From assembly GCA_021154885.1 (NCBI GenBank), contig JAJKHS010000058.1, positions 1-35,728 on the forward strand: a DNA stretch of 35,728 bases. The letters are read 5' to 3'. Positions 21,664-28,549 of the stretch are shown here, one piece after another (position 1 is the stretch's first letter; each line of letters starts with the position of its first letter). Below the pieces are notes generated by a model that saw only the letters and a list, made by a program, of their open reading frames with translations, made no database searches and had not been told where the DNA came from. The translations under genes and the position numbers were made by a program. This DNA is from Thermoanaerobaculum sp. (GTDB lineage Bacteria > Acidobacteriota > Thermoanaerobaculia > Multivoradales > UBA5704).

Positions 21664-24101
21664 TACGAGAGCCTCCTTTCAAAAGAGGGAGAGAGGGCAT
21701 GGCGAAGGGATTCTGCTGCGGCCGGAAGGTTGCGATGGAGGAGCCATTCGACGGGCCACGTGCGGCCGTAACGCTCGACGAGCTGCCTGACGGTGGCGAC
21801 GTCTTCAGGGGACGAAACGCCGACGAAAGCCAGCGCGACAGGACCTAAGACGAGGTCGATGAGGCGCGAGTTGCTCTCGGTGTGCACAAAATACTGGCGC
21901 TTCGGAACGGCTTGGGCGATGGTGTCGATCTGGGTGGGCATCAGGCCCAGCTCTTCGTAGAACTGCCGGGAGACCTCGGCGGCCGAGGGGTTGGGCAAAA
22001 GAATCTTGGTCGGACAGGATTCGTAGAGAATCGAGCGAAGGGGCGAACCGGCGATTTCGGCGAGACTCTGGGTGACGAAGACAACCGCGCAGTTGAGTTT
22101 CCTCAAGTCTCTGAGCCACCCTTGGATCTGGGTCGCGAAGCGGCTGTTGGCAAGATACTTCCAGGCCTCTTCAAACACGATGAGAGTGGGGCGGCCGTCA
22201 AGGCTGCGCTCAATCATCCGGAAGAGGTGGATGAGAACGGGCGAAACGACCGGGTCGCCGTAGTCAAGGAGAGATTGGGTTTCAAAAGTCGTGATGGGGG
22301 CCGATGCGAAGTGGAATTCAGGGCCGTCGAAAAGAGCGCCGTAGGGACCGCGTTCAAGATAGGGAGCAAGAGCGCGGCGCAGGTCCAGGTCTTGGAGCTT
22401 GAAGGTGAAATCCGTCAAGGTTCGGGCCGGGCCCTGGGCCAGTTGGGCAATGGCGTTGGCGAGGTGGAAACGATGGTCGGGATTAAGGGGAAAATTCTGG
22501 ACCGTCAAGAGGTTGTCGAGCCAGTCGAAAGCGATGGCTCGCTCAGTGTCGGTATCGATGTGGGCGAGGGGGCGCAGCGAAAGAGGCTCACCTTGGGGGG
22601 GTATGAGATCGTAGTGGGCTCCGCCGACCGCATGGGTGAGGGCGAAGCTTGAGTACCGCTTGTCGAAGACGAAGACAGCAGCGCGGGGATAACGCAGGAA
22701 GGAAACGGCGAGGGTGTCAACCAGAGCGCTTTTCCCGGCTCCTGTGGGGCCGATGACGAGAGTGTGCCCCACGTCTGAGACGTGAAGGTTGAAGCGAAAC
22801 GGATCGCCCCCCGCGGTGGCAGCCCACAGGAGGGCGGGGCTGTCAGCGGGAAGGAACGGATTGGGGCTGTGCTGCGATCCGGTGTAGACGGAGGTTAAGG
22901 GGGCGAGGTGGACAAGGTTGCGAGTTGAGACCTGAGGGCGGCGAACGTTGGGCCAGGCGTGGCCGGGAAGGGAACCGTGAAACGCCGCCAGGGCATTGAT
23001 GGTCTCGGGTTGAGACGGAAGGCCAGCCGAGCGCAGCTCGCGAAGCAAGGAGGTCTCGGCGGAGCGATCCTGCGGTGGATGATGAAGTATGAGGGTTGGT
23101 GTGTAGTAGCCGAAAGCAAGATCACCGGAGCGCAGGGAATTGAGTGCTGCGTCCGCGTCGCGCGCCATCTCGACGGCAAAGGTGTTGACCCAGCCAGTGG
23201 AATCCGCCCTGTCGGTAGAGCCAAAGATGCGACCGAGGACGGTGCCAAGGGAAAATCTCTGCTGGTGCCACTTGCGGCGGGTCGATTCGAGCTGGCCGGA
23301 GGCAACGGCGGGGTCACAGGCAATGAAACGGGCATTGAAGCGGAAGGTATGGGGCAGAGAGGTGAGGTTGCGCAGGAGAGCCGGGGACGTGGCGAGGGGA
23401 AAGCCGCTTGGAGATAAAACGGTAATCCGTTGGCCCAGGATCTGCGGCTCATTGCCGCCCACGAGGTCATAGGCGCCGAGGGTGTAGTCAAGGTAAGGGA
23501 ACCCGGAGGGAACGGCGACAGGCTCATCGCGCCCGGTGAGACAGCGATGAAGGTGCGTGAGCAGCTCGGCGCTGCCAAGCCGGACGGGGGAGATGGGCTT
23601 AAGGGCTGTGGTGAGGGCGTCAAGGCGCTTGTCAAAGACGTCGAGGTCCTCGGTAAGGCTCGACCTCTTCGCACGCTCGGTGGCGGTGAGCCAGCTCACG
23701 GCCTGGGAGGCGAATTCGGAAGGGGGGAGATAGGTCAGGAGGAGGACGAACATGGAATGGTAGTTATGGGTGGTGAGAAAAGTCTCGCGGCGTTCAGCCT
23801 CGATGAGACGCGAGACAGGGTCGGAAAAGCAGTTGTCGGCGGGATACGAGGGCGCCCGGCCTCGGAGAAGGTCGAACTGGATCATCCAGCCCGAACCTAG
23901 GGATTTGAGGGCGGCGTTGACGTGCTCGCAAAGGGCGGCAACGGTTTCCGGCGGCGTGGAGTCGAGGTCAGGACCGAGATAGCTCCACCCGGCGAGGAGG
24001 CTGTGGTCCTTCTGGAGCACGACGCCGGGGGCGACGAGAAAAGCCCAGTTGAGCAGATCCGGAAGCGCGTTGCGGCGCCGATCGCGTTCGGGGAGAAACA
24101 T
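21663..24101 (-). CDS. trbE: TrbE/VirB4-like transfer ATPase
   Basis: An 812-residue cytoplasmic/inner-membrane ATPase, full length for the family. The N-terminal CagE/TrbE/VirB domain holds PETVAALCEHVNAALKSLGS and FIACDPAVASGQLESTRRKW. The C-terminal ATPase domain has Walker A GPTGAGKSAL at 451-460 and Walker B-like PTLIVFEEAWKYL, and later RQYFVHTESNSRLIDLVLGP. It powers pilus biogenesis and substrate transfer at the base of the channel. It begins 16 bases after the trbD stop. Confidence 0.95.
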   Translation of the reverse strand: MFLPERDRRRNALPDLLNWAFLVAPGVVLQKDHSLLAGWSYLGPDLDSTPPETVAALCEHVNAALKSLGSGWMIQFDLLRGRAPSYPADNCFSDPVSRLIEAERRETFLTTHNYHSMFVLLLTYLPPSEFASQAVSWLTATERAKRSSLTEDLDVFDKRLDALTTALKPISPVRLGSAELLTHLHRCLTGRDEPVAVPSGFPYLDYTLGAYDLVGGNEPQILGQRITVLSPSGFPLATSPALLRNLTSLPHTFRFNARFIACDPAVASGQLESTRRKWHQQRFSLGTVLGRIFGSTDRADSTGWVNTFAVEMARDADAALNSLRSGDLAFGYYTPTLILHHPPQDRSAETSLLRELRSAGLPSQPETINALAAFHGSLPGHAWPNVRRPQVSTRNLVHLAPLTSVYTGSQHSPNPFLPADSPALLWAATAGGDPFRFNLHVSDVGHTLVIGPTGAGKSALVDTLAVSFLRYPRAAVFVFDKRYSSFALTHAVGGAHYDLIPPQGEPLSLRPLAHIDTDTERAIAFDWLDNLLTVQNFPLNPDHRFHLANAIAQLAQGPARTLTDFTFKLQDLDLRRALAPYLERGPYGALFDGPEFHFASAPITTFETQSLLDYGDPVVSPVLIHLFRMIERSLDGRPTLIVFEEAWKYLANSRFATQIQGWLRDLRKLNCAVVFVTQSLAEIAGSPLRSILYESCPTKILLPNPSAAEVSRQFYEELGLMPTQIDTIAQAVPKRQYFVHTESNSRLIDLVLGPVALAFVGVSSPEDVATVRQLVERYGRTWPVEWLLHRNLPAAAESLRHALSPSFERRLS

Positions 24102-24116
24102 CGGAGGTCCTAGCGA

Positions 24117-24431
24117 TTAGGTGGGCCAGGGTCGGGGAAGAAGGGGGCGCGAGCCGAGCGCGGCCCGGGCGGGGTAGAAAGGCTGGTACTTGAGCTGGGC
24201 GAAAAAGACCCGGGAAAGCTGAGGGTCGTAAGCCGCGGCCTTGCGCAGCACGGGGTGAACCACAAGGACGATCAGAGCAGCGAGCGTGAGAGTGGCAAGA
24301 CGGGGTCCTCCCACGGAAACCAGCCAGAGGACGAGAGAGAGCTCACCGGAGACGAGATAACGCTCGGCTCCGCCCATAAGGAGGGGCCGAGCGAGGGAGC
24401 TGTGAAGCGGTGCGGCGTCGTCCCGGGCCAT
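24117..24431 (-). CDS. trbD: TrbD/VirB3-like inner-membrane protein
   Basis: A 104-residue small membrane protein with the VirB3 pattern: a short N-terminus with PLHSSLARPLLMGGAERYL, two adjacent hydrophobic segments (LVSGELSLVLWLVSV; LATLTLAALIVLVVHPVLR), then a cytoplasmic tail containing FFAQLKYQPFYPARAAL. It associates with TrbE at the inner membrane. It is directly adjacent to the trbC stop with no gap. Confidence 0.88.
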   Translation of the reverse strand: MARDDAAPLHSSLARPLLMGGAERYLVSGELSLVLWLVSVGGPRLATLTLAALIVLVVHPVLRKAAAYDPQLSRVFFAQLKYQPFYPARAALGSRPLLPRPWPT

Positions 24432-24743
24432 CTAGAGAAGCGCTCCGGTAATGCCGAAGAGGCTCAGAAAGTTGACGGCAAACAGGGCAATGCATGCTCC
24501 GACCACCACCTTCGAGATGAATTTCCAACCTTGGCTGTGATCACTGGTCATGTAGACGATCCCGGCGACCACGGCCATGATCCCGGTAACGGTGCGAGCC
24601 GTACCGCTCGTGAGGCCGTTGAGCAATGCGGTCAAGCCGGTGTCCCACGGCATAGTGCCGCCACCGGTCGCGGCGAGCGCGGCGGCGGGCAACAGAAGGA
24701 AAGCGAGGAGAAAGAAAGCGAAGAGAAGATGACGTCTGATCAT
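24432..24743 (-). CDS. trbC: TrbC/VirB2-like major pilin
   Basis: A 103-residue prepilin. The signal peptide (RRHLLFAFFLLAFLLLPAA) is cut near ALA, then comes a mature pilin with two hydrophobic helices (TARTVTGIMAVVAGIVYMTS and FISKVVVGACIALFAVNFLS). ATG 24743 overlaps the trbB stop as ATGA; a longer open frame upstream is only the shadow of trbB. In P-type systems TrbC is trimmed and head-to-tail cyclised by TraF, which is present here at 27821-28384. Confidence 0.9.
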   Translation of the reverse strand: MIRRHLLFAFFLLAFLLLPAAALAATGGGTMPWDTGLTALLNGLTSGTARTVTGIMAVVAGIVYMTSDHSQGWKFISKVVVGACIALFAVNFLSLFGITGALL

Positions 24744-25744
24744 GAGGAAGCCTCCGGAAAAAGACGGCGGGTTAAAGGGCGGCCAGCGGCGAATCCTTCG
24801 ACCGCGAGAATCTCTTCGACACAACGGTCCTGAGAGCTCTGGCCTCGCAGGTGGACAAGCAGGTGGATGACGCGGGCGATGGTCGACATCTGCGACGGAA
24901 CGCCGGACTCTCCGATCAAGGAGTCGAGGCGTTCGAGCGCTTCGCTTGAGGAGTTGGCGTGGATCGTCGCGAGACTGCCTGGGTGGCCGGTCATCGACGA
25001 CTTCAAGAAGTCGAGGGCCTCGGCGCCCCGCATCTCGCCGACGATGATCCGGGTAGGAAGCAGACGAAGCGTGATCCGCAACAGGTGGCGAAGGGTAATT
25101 TCCGGGGTGGTATAAAGGGGCACCACGTTGCGAAACGAAAGGCTGAGCTCCGGGGTGTCTTCGAGGGTGACGACGCGATCGTTGGGGCACAGGCGCGCGG
25201 CTTCCTCCAGAAGCATATTGATGAAGGTCGTCTTGCCGGTACCGGTGCCGCCGGAGACGAGCATGTTAAGGCGCCAAGCAAGGGCCGCACGGAGAAGCTC
25301 AGGAGGCGAGAGGGGCAGCGTCGCGGTTGGGGCCTGAGAGGATGGGCGAACGGCGTTCGCCTTGGCCGGGTCGAACGCGCCGCCGGCCAGATAGTCGGCA
25401 AGCGTGAGGATCTTCGCCGGGGGGCGGCGCAGGCTGAAGGCCGGGGCGGTGACGAGCGGCGGGATGAGGCCCTGAACGCGCCAACCGTTGGCGAGTCGCC
25501 CGGAAACGCTTGGCTGGCTCTCGGTGATAACGGTGCCGAAACCGGCCGCGATCGTGGAGAGCAAGGCGCAGGCTTGGGCCGCAGGGAAAGCCTGGAGGAT
25601 GAGGAGTGGGGTCGCAGAGGAATGGCGGGAGGCGAAGACGGTGCCGTTGGGATTGAGGCTGATCTCGAAGTAGTCGGACTCTTCGAAGGCCTCGCGCAGC
25701 TCGCGCCCGAGCTCGCGTTGAAAAGCGGTTGTCCAGCGGTCCAC
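24740..25744 (-). CDS. trbB: TrbB/VirB11-like traffic ATPase
   Basis: A 334-residue hexameric secretion ATPase. The N-terminal domain (ESDYFEISLNPNGTVFASR) matches TrbB. Walker A GGTGTGKTT is at 165-173, followed by an Asp-box-like VVTLEDTPELSL, Walker B-like RIIVGEMRGAEALDFL and the His-box TGHPGSLATIHANS. It would switch the channel between pilus building and DNA transfer. The start is GTG 25744, three bases or so after the predicted transcription start of the operator-controlled promoter (25754-25782), with no ribosome site upstream, so translation may be leaderless. First gene of the operon trbB-C-D-E-J-L-F-G-I-parA-parB. Confidence 0.93.
   Translation of the reverse strand: MDRWTTAFQRELGRELREAFEESDYFEISLNPNGTVFASRHSSATPLLILQAFPAAQACALLSTIAAGFGTVITESQPSVSGRLANGWRVQGLIPPLVTAPAFSLRRPPAKILTLADYLAGGAFDPAKANAVRPSSQAPTATLPLSPPELLRAALAWRLNMLVSGGTGTGKTTFINMLLEEAARLCPNDRVVTLEDTPELSLSFRNVVPLYTTPEITLRHLLRITLRLLPTRIIVGEMRGAEALDFLKSSMTGHPGSLATIHANSSSEALERLDSLIGESGVPSQMSTIARVIHLLVHLRGQSSQDRCVEEILAVEGFAAGRPLTRRLFPEASS
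25345..25361. repeat. Dispersed palindrome GGCGAACG-N-CGTTCGCC (trbB copy)
   Basis: Exact copy inside trbB, read in a different frame (KANAVR) in a weakly conserved linker. Confidence 0.8.
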
Positions 25745-25750
25745 TGAGAA

Positions 25751-25782
25751 CAGATTCTACATATGTAGAATCTGGCTGTCAA
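25751..25782 (-). promoter_or_regulatory. Promoter and 24-bp perfect palindrome upstream of trbB
   Basis: On the minus strand TTGACA (25782-25777), a 17-base spacer and TAGAAT (25759-25754) make a near-consensus promoter. A perfect 24-bp palindrome, centre ATTCTACATATGTAGAAT, occupies 25751-25774 and so overlaps the spacer and -10. A bound repressor would block the promoter. The -35 overlaps the traG stop codon. It is the most symmetrical member of the element's shared operator set. Confidence 0.85.
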
Positions 25783-27824
25783 GAACGCCGGAGAGGCCTA
25801 GGCGGCCGCTCGGGCCGGGATGACAATTCTCTGGGGAGGGGCGGGGGAGGGGGCGGGGCGGCGACGAGGCCGACCCAGTCGTGGCGCTCTGGGGCGAGGA
25901 GAGGGGAGGGCTGAAACGGAGGAGGTGGAATCCGGGTGCGGTCGACGAGCGGAGGATGCTCGTAGTAGCGCAGCTTGAGCGCCAGGATGGGCCGTTGGGC
26001 GGGCGCGAAGAGGATGCAGTGGTCCTTGGGAAAGCGCAGAACTTCGGCCGGGTCGAGCAGTGGGCGCTGCGAATCGTTGGGAGCGGTGGTCTCAGACCCG
26101 GAGCGGGGTCCTGGGCTGTGGGTCTCGGAATAGCGGTTGGAGTGCACGGTGAAGCTGCCGAGCATCTTCGAGACGTATTCAGCCGTCTCCGGTCGATTGG
26201 GAGTAAAGGCAACGCGGTGATCGCAGTTGGAGACGATCGACTCGTTGGGTCCGTAGGCGGCTCGGATCTGCGCCAGGTCCTGGGCGATGACGACGGCACG
26301 GATGCCGTAGCCGGCGAGAAAGGCGAGAGCGTGCTCGAAGAAAGGGAGCATGCCCAGGGAGGGAAACTCATCGAGCATGAGCAGCAGGTTGGATGCGCCG
26401 GAGGAGGGAAGCTCCTCAGTGAGACGGCGAAGGATCTGGTTGAGCATGAGGCGAACGAGGGGTCTCGCCCGGGTCAGATCGGACGGGCGAATGGCGAGAA
26501 AAAGCGAGGTCTTCGCGGTGAGGAGATCGCGGACCCGAAAATCAGAGCGCGAAGTGATGCGGGCAATCACAGGGTCGGCGTAGAGCGACAAGAACGAGCG
26601 GGCGGTTGAAACGACTCCGGATTGCTCGTTGGCGCTCTTGTTGAGCAGGGCCTGGGCTCCATGCGCGACGACGGGGTGAGGCTCCTGGCCGAGGTGTGGC
26701 GTCGCCATGATGCGGCGCAGCGTAGTCTCCAAGGGGACCCCGGGAATGGAGAGCAGCTCGCTGCAACGAGCCAGGGTCTTCGTCTCCTCGGCATAGAGAA
26801 CATGCAAGAGAAGACAAACGAGCAGCTCGGCTGAAGTCTTCTCCCAGTGGTCGCGCTGACGATTGCTGCCGTCCGGATCGACCAGCATGTCGGCAATGTT
26901 CTGAACGTCACGGACCTCGAAAGGTCCCTTGCGAACCTCGTAGAGCGGATTGAATTGGGCCGAGGACAAGCTGGTGGGATCGATGCAGAATACGGTCTGC
27001 CCAAGAACGTCCCGGCGATAGCCGGCCGTGTTGGTGAAATTCTCGCCCTTGATGTCGAGCACCAGCGTGGGGCCGTCCCACAAGAGGAGGTCGGGCGTGA
27101 TGATGCCGACGCCTTTGCCCGAGCGGGTGGGCGCAAGAACCAGGACGTGAGTGGGTTCGCGGGTCAGCAGCGAGGCGGGGGGATGGCGTGGCCGGGACCA
27201 GAGGCCCAAGAAAAGATGGCGCCCAGGGGGCAGCTCGACGACCGGCCGAGGGTCGAGTAAGCCGCTTGATTCGAGCTCGAGCTCATCCGCCCAGCGGGCC
27301 GAGCCGTGAGTATCAGCCAGAGCGGAGTAGGTGGCCGCCAAGCGCGAGCGCAGAGCGGCAAAGACGATCACGCTGGCGATACCGCAAAGAGCCAGGGCGA
27401 CGAAGACGACGCGGCGCGCCGGAGCGAGAGAGGGAATCGAGCGCAAACGGACGAGCCAGTCGAAGAGGTACCAAGGAGGATAAAAGCGGTCGTGACGGGA
27501 GTAGTAGAAGCAAAGCCCGGCGAAGGGAATGAGAATGTAGAAAAGCCTCCGGCGAGAGGGAGCTTGTCGAGACGCGTAGGCGGAGCGACAAGCGAGGGCG
27601 AGAAGGAGCCCGGAGAGGAGAAGGCTGGTAAGGGGAGAGAGGAAGGGTGGACGGAGAAAATAGCCGTCACCAAGGGCGGGGTGGAAGTGAACGGAGGCGG
27701 CGAACCATTGAGCGACGATAGACGAGCCGCTGAAGAAAAGATACAGAGGGTAAAAAAGACTCTCCTTGCGTAGCGCCCGGACCTCCTGATGAGAGGCGGG
27801 CAACCGGTAAAGCTCTGGCGTCAT
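25779..27824 (-). CDS. traG: TraG/VirD4-type coupling protein
   Basis: A 681-residue hexameric ATPase that links the relaxosome to the Trb channel. The N-terminal hydrophobic segments (SLFYPLYLFFSGSSIVAQWF; LTSLLLSGLLLALACR; VVFVALALCGIASVIVFAAL) anchor it in the inner membrane. Walker A APTRSGKG is at 231-238, followed by TLVLDIKGENF, and Walker B is in NLLLMLDEFPSLG. Conserved VirD4 stretches include IVSNCDHRVAFTPNRPETAE. ATG 27824 overlaps the traF stop (ATGA); the frame extends further upstream inside traF and is discounted. A histidine/proline-rich tail closes the protein. Confidence 0.95.
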   Translation of the reverse strand: MTPELYRLPASHQEVRALRKESLFYPLYLFFSGSSIVAQWFAASVHFHPALGDGYFLRPPFLSPLTSLLLSGLLLALACRSAYASRQAPSRRRLFYILIPFAGLCFYYSRHDRFYPPWYLFDWLVRLRSIPSLAPARRVVFVALALCGIASVIVFAALRSRLAATYSALADTHGSARWADELELESSGLLDPRPVVELPPGRHLFLGLWSRPRHPPASLLTREPTHVLVLAPTRSGKGVGIITPDLLLWDGPTLVLDIKGENFTNTAGYRRDVLGQTVFCIDPTSLSSAQFNPLYEVRKGPFEVRDVQNIADMLVDPDGSNRQRDHWEKTSAELLVCLLLHVLYAEETKTLARCSELLSIPGVPLETTLRRIMATPHLGQEPHPVVAHGAQALLNKSANEQSGVVSTARSFLSLYADPVIARITSRSDFRVRDLLTAKTSLFLAIRPSDLTRARPLVRLMLNQILRRLTEELPSSGASNLLLMLDEFPSLGMLPFFEHALAFLAGYGIRAVVIAQDLAQIRAAYGPNESIVSNCDHRVAFTPNRPETAEYVSKMLGSFTVHSNRYSETHSPGPRSGSETTAPNDSQRPLLDPAEVLRFPKDHCILFAPAQRPILALKLRYYEHPPLVDRTRIPPPPFQPSPLLAPERHDWVGLVAAPPPPPPLPRELSSRPERPPRPLRRS

Positions 27825-28384
27825 GGAAAAATCCAGAGCGGGGCTAGCCGGTCCCTGATAGCGGACAACGGAATGGCGCCCCAGTAGCGCGAGTCCCAAC
27901 TCCGGCGGGCTGAGGCGTAGAGCCAGACCTCCCCGGGGTTGACCTGGTGAATGCCAAAGGGCTGATGGAGGAGAGGCCGACCGGCGCTGTCGCGCGGCAG
28001 GGGGGCGGTGGCGGGCAAGAGGTGGCCGTTGAGGCGAAAGCCGCCGGACCCGAAAACAAGGGTCGTGCCGGGCAGGGCCAGGATGCGCTTGGCAAGAGGC
28101 GTGACGCCGCCCGGGCAGGACCCGGGCGGCGCGTACTGGCGGGCAAGGGCGATGCGGGTTAAAGCTACAGGCGGGCAGGCGCTGACGAAGGCGCCCGGTC
28201 GGAGAGGGGTGTCAACCACGCGGTAAAGACCCACCGGCAAAGAGGCGCTGGTGTTGAAACGAAGCGGGACGAGGCGCAAAAGGCGATCGGCGGGGAAGAG
28301 GCCGCAATCGAGAATCAGCAGCGCAGAGACAGCCGCGAGAGTGGCGGCCTGGCGCCAGGCGAAGCGATCGGGAATGCGGAGCAC
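27821..28384 (-). CDS. traF: TraF-type S26 peptidase (pilin maturation)
   Basis: A 187-residue S26-family serine peptidase related to leader peptidase. One N-terminal membrane anchor (AATLAAVSALLILDCGLF) is followed by the Ser box NTSASLPVGLYRV (catalytic serine within SASLP), the Lys box AKRILALPGTT and the late SRYWGAIPLSAI box. In IncP-type systems TraF trims and cyclises TrbC. The start codon is GTG 28384, exactly where transcription from the promoter at 28391-28418 should begin, so the mRNA may be leaderless. It forms an operon with traG. Confidence 0.9.
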   Translation of the reverse strand: MLRIPDRFAWRQAATLAAVSALLILDCGLFPADRLLRLVPLRFNTSASLPVGLYRVVDTPLRPGAFVSACPPVALTRIALARQYAPPGSCPGGVTPLAKRILALPGTTLVFGSGGFRLNGHLLPATAPLPRDSAGRPLLHQPFGIHQVNPGEVWLYASARRSWDSRYWGAIPLSAIRDRLAPLWIFP

Positions 28385-28390
28385 CCGAGG

Positions 28391-28418
28391 ATTCTACACA
28401 TGTAAAACTCTACGTCAA
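28391..28418 (-). promoter_or_regulatory. Promoter and operator-like site upstream of traF
   Basis: TTGACG (28418-28413), a 16-base spacer and TAGAAT (28396-28391) on the minus strand. The spacer ends in TTTTACATGTG, a one-mismatch version of the TACATATGTA operator (TACACATGTA on the plus strand, 28395-28404). Confidence 0.75.
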
Positions 28419-28433
28419 GGCTCCCGGCAAGAG

Positions 28434-28447
28434 TTGCTCATGAGCAA
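28434..28447. repeat. Palindrome TTGCTCATGAGCAA, copy 1
   Basis: First of three exact 14-bp palindromes between traF and the relaxase gene. Start-to-start spacing to copy 2 is 47 bp. Upstream of the traF promoter, so it could be an activator or ParB-type site. Confidence 0.85.
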
Positions 28448-28480
28448 ACCGGGAAGAGCGGGCGCCCCGAGAGGGGAAAC

Positions 28481-28494
28481 TTGCTCATGAGCAA
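28481..28494. repeat. Palindrome TTGCTCATGAGCAA, copy 2
   Basis: Second exact copy; 40 bp start-to-start to copy 3. Confidence 0.85.
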
Positions 28495-28516
28495 CTTCGC
28501 GGGGCAACGGGGCCGG

Positions 28517-28538
28517 CAACTTGCTCATGAGCAAGTTG
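28517..28538. repeat. Palindrome TTGCTCATGAGCAA, copy 3 extended to 22 bp
   Basis: Third copy, here extended by CAAC/GTTG flanks to a 22-bp perfect palindrome. It ends 12 bases before the relaxase stop codon. The trio could be a centromere-like (parS) cluster, a regulator array or a relaxase-operon terminator; none has a T-run. Confidence 0.85.
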
Positions 28539-28549
28539 CGCGGTCGCTC

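Noticed and set aside
21882-22652. Long plus-strand open frame opposite trbE
   Set aside because: No motifs, and it mirrors a strongly supported ATPase gene; GC-driven antisense frame.
24744-25190. Extension of the TrbC pilin upstream
   Set aside because: Shadow of trbB; the signal peptide begins at 24743 with an ATGA overlap.
28434-28538. CRISPR array
   Set aside because: The three repeats are short palindromes with unequal spacing (47 and 40 bp start to start) and no cas genes are present.
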